DNA from: Salinimicrobium sp964572365
Lineage (GTDB): Bacteria; Bacteroidota; Bacteroidia; Flavobacteriales; Flavobacteriaceae
Length of the DNA stretch: 10,486 bases
Assembly: GCA_964572365.1 (NCBI GenBank)
Contig: CAZNFK010000077.1
Location: 1-10,486, forward strand
Reading direction: 5' to 3'
This document shows, in pieces, positions 5,070 to 10,486 of this stretch; positions within the stretch are counted from its first letter, which is position 1, and every line of letters starts with the position of its first letter. A model generated the notes under the pieces. The model did no database searches, had not been told where the DNA came from, and saw nothing but the letters and a program-made list of their open reading frames with translations. The position numbers and the translations under genes were made by a program.

Positions 5070-7610
5070 TTAAAATTCGCCTTCCATTTCCTGTTCTCCG
5101 TTTTCCTCACCTCTTTTCTTTTCTCTTTCGTTTCGCTGTTGATTGAAACGGTAGGTAAGCGACAAGGTGATACTTCTTTGTCTCCACTGAAATTCACTGT
5201 TCCTTTCAAATCTTTCGGTAAGGGTGTAGGCTTCTCTTTTTCTCGAATTCAACAAGTCCCTCACATTGAGGGTCAAGGAGGCTTTGTCATTGAACAATTC
5301 TTTGCTCACAGCCATGTCAACCATGAAAATCCCGTCTGTTTCAGTTTGGGCTCCTTCCGAAGCTCCGCGATAAAAGGCATTTGTTTGCCAGTCTATTTTG
5401 GCCGGAAGAGTTACTTTTGAACTGAATCTTCCATACCAGCTGGTATTCTTGGCGCTATAATCCACTCCGTTGTATTCTCCTTCGGTATCGAACTGGAAGA
5501 AGTTTACGCTTCCGTTCAAACGCAGCCATTTTGCCGGATTGTACAACAATCCTGCTTCGGCACCTATGCGTTCGTTTGTGGCCAGGTTAATTGGAATGGT
5601 CCTTATAACATCAATTTCATTTCCTTCCTCATCTTCAACAGTCGTTATTTGCTCGACCCTTTCAAAGGAATCGGTCTCGTACTGGTAATAAACCGAAGAG
5701 GTCAATGTGAGTTTTTTCCATCTCTTCAAATATCCCAGGTCAAAGGCATCTGAATAGGCAGGTGTCAGGTTAGGATTCCCTTGAAAGATATTGGTTCTAC
5801 TGGCCCTGGATGGAAACGGATTGATGAACCAACCTCTTGGCCTGTTGATCCTCCTGTTGTAACCAAGAGTCACATTTTCCTGTTCTCCCAGTTCATAGAT
5901 AAGATTAACGGTTGGGAATAAGCCCAGGTAGTTATTGTCAAAGTCAGTGTCAATGGGAATGCCGAATTCCTGCTGTAACTCTTCTTCAGAAAGACCGGAT
6001 TCTATCTTTCCTTTTAGCTGGGTGTTTTCAAGCCTTAAACCTAACAGGAAGGAGAAGTCCCCAAATTTATTTCCGTATTGGGAATAAAGAGAATTCACGT
6101 TCTCTGTATAGGTAAAGATATTTGTTAGCGGACTTAACTCAAGATTTCCCGATCCCCTGTCTTCCAGTAGGAGTCTATAGTCGGTTATTTGTTCTTCAAA
6201 ATTACCGCGATATCCTGCTTCAAATTGAGCGTTCTCTCCAATTGGCCTTACATAATCTGTCTGGATTAGAAATTCATTCTGGGATTCCTCTGTAATGGTT
6301 TGTTCCCGTGGATAAAAAGGATCTTCATTTGTATTATTAAAGATTATATCTTCATTAATATTACCATTCTGGGTTTCTTCGTCTTTCTCATATTGAAAAT
6401 CTGCGGTTAGTTGATGACCGCTGTTATTGAATTTGTTGATGTAATTCAGGGCGAACTGGTAACTGTTATCATCTTCGATTTCCAGTTCTTTTCGCAAGGT
6501 TTCGAGCCTTGTATTATCTATAAAAGCCACGCTGTTGTTCGTCGTAAGGTCTTCATCTTCCCCATACCTGTAGAATCCTGTAGCAGTAATAGAAGACATA
6601 TCGGTAATATAATATTCAAGGCCAAGGCTGGTATAGAAATTTCGATTGAGACGGTCCATTTGTCGATCTTCAATCAACCGGTCAAAAGTTGGAGTGACAA
6701 GATTACCCTCATTGTTTACGTATTCGAAATACCTGGTATCTGAAAAGGCATTTCCCGGGGCATCAAAATATCTGAACCCGGTGGTGTTGAATAAATTGAA
6801 TTTATCTGTCCGGTAATTGAGATTGGCCGAAAGCCCAACCTGATCGGGATGACCTGCCTGCGCAGAAACCGAGCCGTTAAAGCCAAGGGTCTTTTCTTTC
6901 TTTAGAATGATGTTAAGGATACCCGCGGTACCTTCGGCGTCATATCTCGCGGAAGGGGAGGTGATCACTTCCACGCGTTCAATTGCATCTGCAGGAAGCT
7001 GAGAAAGAACATCAGTATTTCCGAAACCTGCCATTGCTGATGGTTTTCCGTTGATCAGGATGCGCACGTTATCATTTCCACGAAGGCTGATGCCTCCTTC
7101 TATGTCTACAGAAACAGAGGGTACATTGTTAAGGGCGTCTGCCACGGTTCCTCCGGCTGTGGTGAGATCTTTCCCAATATTGTAGATCTTCTTATCCAGT
7201 CTTACCTCCACCTGGGTGGTTTCGGCGGTTACCACAACTTCTTCAAGCTCTCCTGCAGCCATTCCCAGTACGATGGTGCCCATGTCCAGGTCAGTATTGA
7301 TCTGACGGTTAGGGAAGTTCTTGGGTTCAAATGAAATGAACTCAATATTAATATTATAGGTGCCTTGCGGTACTTCTATTTCAAAATTTCCCTGTGGGTC
7401 TGTGATCCCTCCTGTGAGTTTATCGGGATTCCGGGTGCTTTGAAAAGAAATGGTCGCGTATTCCAGCGGGATGCCGCCTTCATCTGTAACTTTTCCCGTA
7501 ACGGTATGCTGCGGAATATCCCGGTTTTGTTGCGCAAGAAGGTTAACTGAAGAAAATAATAAAAAAATAAAGGCACTGCTCCATAGCTGCCAGGGTCGTC
7601 TATTGATCAT
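5070..7610 (-). CDS. TonB-receptor-like outer-membrane beta-barrel protein (CarboxypepD_reg, plug, OMP_b-brl_3)
   Basis: The 846-residue product is an outer-membrane protein. It has a signal peptide (residues 1-26, hydrophobic AFIFLLFSSVNLLA then Q). A carboxypeptidase-regulatory-like domain spans about 36-115 (VTGKVTDEGGIPLEYATISF, then DPQGNFEIEVPQGTY). A linker ELEEVVVTAE is at 121-130. A plug domain spans about 145-238 (GGTVADALNNVPSVSV, ISLRGNDNVRILINGKP, ERVEVITSPSARYDAEGTAG, ILNIILKK). A long beta-barrel follows and ends near YRF at 820-822. The ITSPSARYDAEGTAGILN stretch is typical of the OMP_b-brl_3 family rather than SusC. There is no SusD partner, so this is not a polysaccharide-utilisation pair and the substrate is unknown. 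The last 24 residues after the final strand form a highly charged Glu/Arg/Lys tail ending in Phe. The gene follows a small exported protein gene by 74 bases. Confidence 0.9.
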   Translation of the reverse strand: MINRRPWQLWSSAFIFLLFSSVNLLAQQNRDIPQHTVTGKVTDEGGIPLEYATISFQSTRNPDKLTGGITDPQGNFEIEVPQGTYNINIEFISFEPKNFPNRQINTDLDMGTIVLGMAAGELEEVVVTAETTQVEVRLDKKIYNIGKDLTTAGGTVADALNNVPSVSVDIEGGISLRGNDNVRILINGKPSAMAGFGNTDVLSQLPADAIERVEVITSPSARYDAEGTAGILNIILKKEKTLGFNGSVSAQAGHPDQVGLSANLNYRTDKFNLFNTTGFRYFDAPGNAFSDTRYFEYVNNEGNLVTPTFDRLIEDRQMDRLNRNFYTSLGLEYYITDMSSITATGFYRYGEDEDLTTNNSVAFIDNTRLETLRKELEIEDDNSYQFALNYINKFNNSGHQLTADFQYEKDEETQNGNINEDIIFNNTNEDPFYPREQTITEESQNEFLIQTDYVRPIGENAQFEAGYRGNFEEQITDYRLLLEDRGSGNLELSPLTNIFTYTENVNSLYSQYGNKFGDFSFLLGLRLENTQLKGKIESGLSEEELQQEFGIPIDTDFDNNYLGLFPTVNLIYELGEQENVTLGYNRRINRPRGWFINPFPSRASRTNIFQGNPNLTPAYSDAFDLGYLKRWKKLTLTSSVYYQYETDSFERVEQITTVEDEEGNEIDVIRTIPINLATNERIGAEAGLLYNPAKWLRLNGSVNFFQFDTEGEYNGVDYSAKNTSWYGRFSSKVTLPAKIDWQTNAFYRGASEGAQTETDGIFMVDMAVSKELFNDKASLTLNVRDLLNSRKREAYTLTERFERNSEFQWRQRSITLSLTYRFNQQRNEREKKRGEENGEQEMEGEF

Positions 7611-7613
7611 ACT

Positions 7614-7642
7614 GGTTTTTTGTTCTTGGACACCAAAAAACC
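7614..7642 (-). repeat. Inverted repeat in the receptor mRNA leader
   Basis: GGTTTTTTG (7614-7622) and CAAAAAACC (7634-7642) are perfect 9-base inverted repeats with an 11-base loop. On the - strand the hairpin ends three bases before the receptor ATG, so it would enclose the ribosome landing region. No U-tract follows, so it is not a clear terminator for the preceding gene. Confidence 0.5.
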
Positions 7643-7684
7643 GAAAGGGTTTAAAAAATGATCAGGAAATTTTCACAAAACTTC

Positions 7685-8071
7685 TTAGTGTTTCCGGTTT
7701 TGCTTCCGGATGCGTTCTTTAGAAAGAGAAATATATCGTTCATATTGAGGTTCGGTAAGTATATCCCGCATGTCTTTATACTCCTGTTCCTGAAGAAGAC
7801 GCAGTCGTTTTGTTTTCGCCTCTTCCCTCATTTTCGACTGTATGAGTTTATTCTTTTTAATGGCGAATTCAAGGATCTTTTTCTCCATTAAACCGGCCTG
7901 TTTCGCCGAGAGGCTTAATTCTTTTTCCCAGTATTGTACTGCTTCGCGGGCAGCTTCCCTGAGTTGACGGTCGGGATCTTGTTGTGTGATATTCTGAGCC
8001 ACTACTGCGGCAGTTGCTAAAAATGAGATGGTAAAAACTACCAGTATTTGATATTTCCTGCTAAACTTCAT
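7685..8071 (-). CDS. Small exported helical protein with LTxxQ-like motifs (possible Spy/CpxP-like)
   Basis: This 128-residue protein has an N-terminal signal peptide (KFSRKYQ, then hydrophobic ILVVFTISFLATAAVVA, with probable cleavage after A25), so the mature form is periplasmic. The rest is predicted to be almost entirely alpha-helical and is rich in Lys, Arg, Glu and Gln. Two motifs of LTxxQ form can be seen: LSAKQ at 54-58 (Ser for Thr) and LTEPQ at 105-109. Paired LTxxQ motifs about 50 residues apart are a hallmark of the Spy/CpxP periplasmic chaperone and stress-sensor fold, so a similar role is plausible, but this is inference from motif pattern and topology only. The gene precedes the receptor by 74 bases on the same strand, which fits a periplasmic partner of an outer-membrane protein. 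No complete promoter is visible; TACATTTA about 15 bases before the ATG is a 7-of-8 -7 match without a -33 box. Confidence 0.82.
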   Translation of the reverse strand: MKFSRKYQILVVFTISFLATAAVVAQNITQQDPDRQLREAAREAVQYWEKELSLSAKQAGLMEKKILEFAIKKNKLIQSKMREEAKTKRLRLLQEQEYKDMRDILTEPQYERYISLSKERIRKQNRKH

Positions 8072-8159
8072 AAATCACTCTTTGGTTAAATGTAAACAAG
8101 AATGATTTTTGAGCAGGTTAATTCCTGGTTAAAACTTTTATGTGTGATGTAAAAAGTTG

Positions 8160-8504
8160 TTAACCAATAAGTTCAGTGATCTTGGAAGGCGGCCTTCCTA
8201 CTACGGCTGTCTGGTCTTTTACCACGATTGGGCGTTGGATCAATTTAGGATGTTCGGTCATTACCCTTATCAGCTCATCATCACTAAGGTCTTTTCCTTT
8301 GTAGTTCTCTTTCCAGATCTTTTCCTCTGTCCGCACCAATTCTATGGGTGCCATTCCCAGTTGCTCCAATAAGGAAGAAAGCTCTTCTTCGGAAACCGGT
8401 TCTTTTAGATATTCCCGCACCTTGTATTCTTCGCCCGAGCCTTTTACCAGTTCCAGGCCTTCTCGTGATTTACTGCAGCGGGGGTTGTGATATATGGTGA
8501 TCAT
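8160..8504 (-). CDS. arsC: ArsC-family (glutaredoxin-coupled) arsenate reductase-like protein
   Basis: This 114-residue thioredoxin-fold cytoplasmic protein starts with the ArsC signature ITIYHNPRCSKSRE, placing the nucleophilic Cys at residue 10. The three arginines that bind arsenate and arsenite in the plasmid R773 ArsC enzyme have clear counterparts: R58 (ELVRTEE), R91 (IQRPIVV) and R104 (VGRPPSK). The activity predicted by homology is arsenate reduction to arsenite with glutathione and glutaredoxin. The length is shorter than R773 ArsC (about 140) and close to the E. coli YfgD type, and there is no arsB, arsR or acr3 nearby. A general thiol-redox role, or an arsenate reductase separated from its operon, are therefore both possible. 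It lies 44 bases downstream of prfB and 88 bases upstream of the LTxxQ-like gene on the same strand. Confidence 0.9.
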   Translation of the reverse strand: MITIYHNPRCSKSREGLELVKGSGEEYKVREYLKEPVSEEELSSLLEQLGMAPIELVRTEEKIWKENYKGKDLSDDELIRVMTEHPKLIQRPIVVKDQTAVVGRPPSKITELIG

Positions 8505-8548
8505 GTCGGTTTTGTTATGATTATAGGGACAAGTTCCCTAAAATTATT

Positions 8549-9647
8549 TTATTCTTCAACTTTTTGGCCCATCATCATTAGATAGGATTTCAGGAAGCTG
8601 TCTATTTCTCCATCCATAACATTGTCGACATTTCCGGTTTCTTCCCCGGTTCTGACATCCTTGACCAGCTTGTATGGATGGATAACATAATTCCTGATCT
8701 GAGAACCCCACTCGATCTTCATCTTTGAGTCCTCGATCTCTCTTCGCTGTGCCTGTTGCTTCTGAAGTTCGATCTCGTACAACTGACTCTTTAAAAGCTG
8801 CATGGCTTTGGTCTTGTTGTCCAATTGAGAGCGGGTTTCTGAATTTTCGATCACAATTCCTGAAGGAGCGTGCCTTAAACGAACCGCGGTTTCGACCTTG
8901 TTCACATTTTGTCCTCCTGCGCCCGAAGAACGCATGGTCTCCCAGGAAATATCTGAAGGGTTGATCTCAATTTCTATAGATTCATCAGCTAATGGATAAA
9001 CATAGACCGAAGCGAAAGAAGTGTGTCTTTTGGCATTGCTGTCAAACGGGGAAATACGCACCAGCCGGTGAACACCGTTCTCTCCCTTAAGCCATCCAAA
9101 AGCATATTCGCCTTCTATTTCAAGGGTAACTGTCTTCACACCGGCGACCTCCCCTTCCTGGAAATTGAGTTCCCGTACTTTAAAACCTCTTTTTTCTGCC
9201 CATCGCAGGTACATTCGCATCAGCATTTCGGCCCAGTCGCAACTTTCAGTTCCGCCAGCACCTGCTGTAACCTGAAGAACTGCGCTTAAGCTGTCACCTT
9301 CTTCAGAAAGCATGTTCTTGAATTCAAGGTCCTCGATGAGTTGCAGGGACTGTTCGTGGCGCTCTTCAACATCCTCTTGAGTGGCTTCTCCTTCCTTATA
9401 AAACTCATAGATAACTTCAAGATCCTCTACGAGGGTTACGGCCCGTTCAAAATCATCTACCCATTTCTTTTCGGCATTCAGATTTTTAACGAGAATTTCT
9501 GCTTTTTTGGGATCGTACCAGAAATCGGGAGCAAGGGTTTTCTCCTGCAGGTTGGTAATTTCTATTTTTTTGGCATCAACGTCAAAGATACCTCCTTAAC
9601 GCAACCAGGCGATCTTTGAGGTTCTTAATAGTATCTGTATTGATCAT
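8549..9647 (-). CDS. prfB: Peptide chain release factor 2, expressed through a programmed +1 frameshift
   Basis: Release factor 2 ends translation at UGA and UAA in the cytoplasm. Translation from the ATG at 9647 gives 21 codons (MINTDTIKNLK, then DRLVALRRYL) to an in-frame TGA at 9582-9584. Skipping one base at CTT-TGA-C continues as DVDAKKIEITNLQ and onward to the stop at 8549. The product is 21 + 344 = 365 residues, the same length as E. coli RF2. The codon-recognition tripeptide SPF is at 199-201 and the peptidyl-tRNA hydrolysis loop GAGGQNVNK contains GGQ at 244-246. The residue matching E. coli position 246 is Ser, a common choice outside E. coli K-12. A call starting at the ATG at 9313 would give only 254 residues and lose the N-terminal domain, so it is wrong. 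Expression is self-limiting: low RF2 favours frameshifting at the UGA. The start codon has no Shine-Dalgarno sequence. Confidence 0.97.
9581..9599 (-). promoter_or_regulatory. prfB programmed +1 frameshift site
   Basis: On the - strand the site reads TTAAGGAGGTATCTTTGAC. The internal Shine-Dalgarno-like AGGAGG (9591-9596) lies three bases (TAT) before the slippery CTT (9585-9587), followed by the TGA stop (9582-9584) and C. The spacing and the CTTTGAC core match the classic E. coli prfB element. The Shine-Dalgarno part is stronger than in E. coli (AGGAGG instead of AGGGGG), with AAGGAGGT able to pair with the 16S rRNA tail. Confidence 0.96.
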
Positions 9648-9661
9648 AATGGGATTTTAAG

Positions 9662-9669
9662 CAAAAATA
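9662..9669 (-). promoter_or_regulatory. Possible prfB promoter, -7 box
   Basis: The - strand reads TATTTTTG, an exact TAnnTTTG match, 14 bases before the prfB ATG. The -33 region 20 bases upstream reads GTTT, a weak match. The leader would be only a few bases long. The 92-base gap to the divergent gene at 9740 must hold both promoters; I see only a 7-of-8 match (TAGTTTTA) on the + strand. Confidence 0.4.
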
Positions 9670-9739
9670 GAATTTCAAAGGTTTCCTGAAAACTATTTTA
9701 CGAATATTTTATAGTTTTAGCTTTCTTAAAAACCGGCCC

Positions 9740-10486
9740 ATGAAATCTATTCTTTACCTCATAACTTTTCTTATCATTCCTTATACTTCGCATGCGCAGG
9801 TACCCGATAAAAACGACCTCAAAAAATATGAAGGCTATTTTGATTTTTATTACGACAGCTCTGAAGATAAAATTTACCTCGAGGTAGAGGATCTCAATGA
9901 GCCTTTTTTATACAGTCATTTTCTTACCAGCGGGGTAGGTTCAAATGATGTAGGCCTGGACAGGGGGCAGTTAGGAGACGGTGTGATCGTTGAATTTCGA
10001 AAGGCGGGAAATAAATTGCTTTTGGTGCAGCCCAATCAAAAATACCGGGCGCTTACAGATAATCTGCAGGAAAAGAAGAGTGTCGAAGAAGCATTTGCTT
10101 TTTCGGTACTTTACCGTTTCGAAATCAAGGAAAAGAAAGAAAAAAAGGGTTACGTGATCGATCTCACTCCATTCTTGCTGAAGGACGCTCATGGCGTTTC
10201 CCAGAAGATTAGCCGCGGCAATCATGGAAGTTTCAGTCTGGACAAATCCAGGAGCTCGCTTTCCTTGGAACGAACTAAAGCTTTTCCCGAAAATGTGGAA
10301 TTTGAAGCCCTGCTCACGTTTACCGGGGAGGCGAAAAGTTCAACTTTGAGAGAGGTGCTGCCAGACCGTAGCAGCCTAACGGTTCTTCAACACCACTCCT
10401 TTGTAAAATTGCCGGATGACCATTATAAAAAAAGGATATTCGACCCCAGAAGCGGAGCTATTCCTATTTCATATTATGATTACGCT
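9740..10486 (+). CDS. Secreted zinc-dependent metalloprotease family protein (DUF5117 type), 3' end missing
   Basis: The frame opens at ATG 9740 and stays open for 249 codons to the window edge. The product has a signal peptide (MKSILYLITFLIIPYTSHA, then Q), so it is exported. The following region, with YLEVEDLNEPFLYSHFL, GSNDVGLDRGQLGDG and VIVEFRKAGNKLLLVQPN, matches my recollection of the large (about 800-residue) Bacteroidota zinc-metalloprotease proteins carrying DUF5117 ahead of a DUF4953 HExxH catalytic domain. A later HHSFVKLPDD and FDPRSGAIPISYYDYA segment is also typical. The catalytic domain and its zinc ligands would lie beyond the right edge and cannot be checked here. It is divergent from prfB across 92 bases, and the ATG has no Shine-Dalgarno core. 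The substrate is unknown; family members are predicted to be exported peptidases. Confidence 0.85.
   Translation, partial: MKSILYLITFLIIPYTSHAQVPDKNDLKKYEGYFDFYYDSSEDKIYLEVEDLNEPFLYSHFLTSGVGSNDVGLDRGQLGDGVIVEFRKAGNKLLLVQPNQKYRALTDNLQEKKSVEEAFAFSVLYRFEIKEKKEKKGYVIDLTPFLLKDAHGVSQKISRGNHGSFSLDKSRSSLSLERTKAFPENVEFEALLTFTGEAKSSTLREVLPDRSSLTVLQHHSFVKLPDDHYKKRIFDPRSGAIPISYYDYA

Noticed and set aside
4865..5420. Open frames of 114 codons (- strand) and 167 codons (+ strand) across the terminators
   Set aside because: They read through both hairpins and the antisense of the receptor 3' end; the Lys/Phe-rich translations reflect A and T runs.
8525..8539. AGGGA/TCCCT inverted repeat between prfB and the arsC-like gene, considered as a terminator
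   Set aside because: Only five base pairs and no U-tract on the - strand; too weak to call.
8549..9313. A 254-residue release factor 2 starting at ATG 9313
   Set aside because: The same frame continues upstream with RF2-like residues to 9583, where it joins the start frame through the CTTTGAC frameshift; the short form lacks the N-terminal domain.
9341..9619. Open frame of 92 codons on the + strand over the prfB N-terminal region
   Set aside because: It is antisense to well-conserved prfB sequence, has no promoter or family resemblance, and is best seen as a shadow frame.
9971..10225. Open frame of 84 codons on the - strand
   Set aside because: It is antisense to the continuous metalloprotease-family frame that runs from 9740 to the window end without a stop.

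Overview
The window looks like chromosomal core sequence from a member of the Bacteroidota, most likely family Flavobacteriaceae. The evidence is a CarboxypepD_reg/plug/OMP_b-brl_3 outer-membrane receptor, a DUF5117-type secreted metalloprotease, -7 promoter boxes of the Bacteroidota form TAnnTTTG, and start codons preceded by A/T-rich sequence with no Shine-Dalgarno core. Genus cannot be fixed. I see no mobile element, CRISPR array, tRNA, rRNA or sign of recent transfer, and no stretch over 300 bases without a gene (the largest gap is 197 bases).

Layout. Positions 1-2695 (+ strand): the 3' part of the bifunctional NAD(P)HX repair gene nnr, then histidine ammonia-lyase hutH 25 bases later. 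Positions 2665-4589 (- strand): fumarase fumC with its own terminator, then a small SpoIIAA/STAS-like gene whose 3' end overlaps the hutH 3' end by 31 bases. Positions 4590-4786 are a divergent promoter region. It drives fumC leftward and a 57-codon single-pass membrane protein rightward (4787-4960), which has a good promoter and a perfect intrinsic terminator. Positions 5014-9647 (- strand) read prfB, an arsC/yfgD-like gene, a small exported LTxxQ-like helical protein, then a TonB-receptor-like outer-membrane protein, closed by a terminator at 5014-5044. The gaps are 44, 88 and 74 bases, so this may be one or more transcripts. From 9740 (+ strand) a zinc-metalloprotease-family gene runs off the right edge.

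Function. nnr, fumC, hutH and prfB are housekeeping or central-metabolism genes. The receptor and the small periplasmic protein are envelope functions. The clearest special feature is prfB. It must be read as one 365-residue protein through a programmed +1 frameshift at codon 22 (TGA). The frameshift stimulator is a near-perfect Shine-Dalgarno sequence, although none of the nine visible start codons here has one. I do not see an obviously new multi-gene system. The least explained items are the 57-residue membrane protein, the LTxxQ-like protein beside the receptor, and several inverted repeats at gene boundaries.
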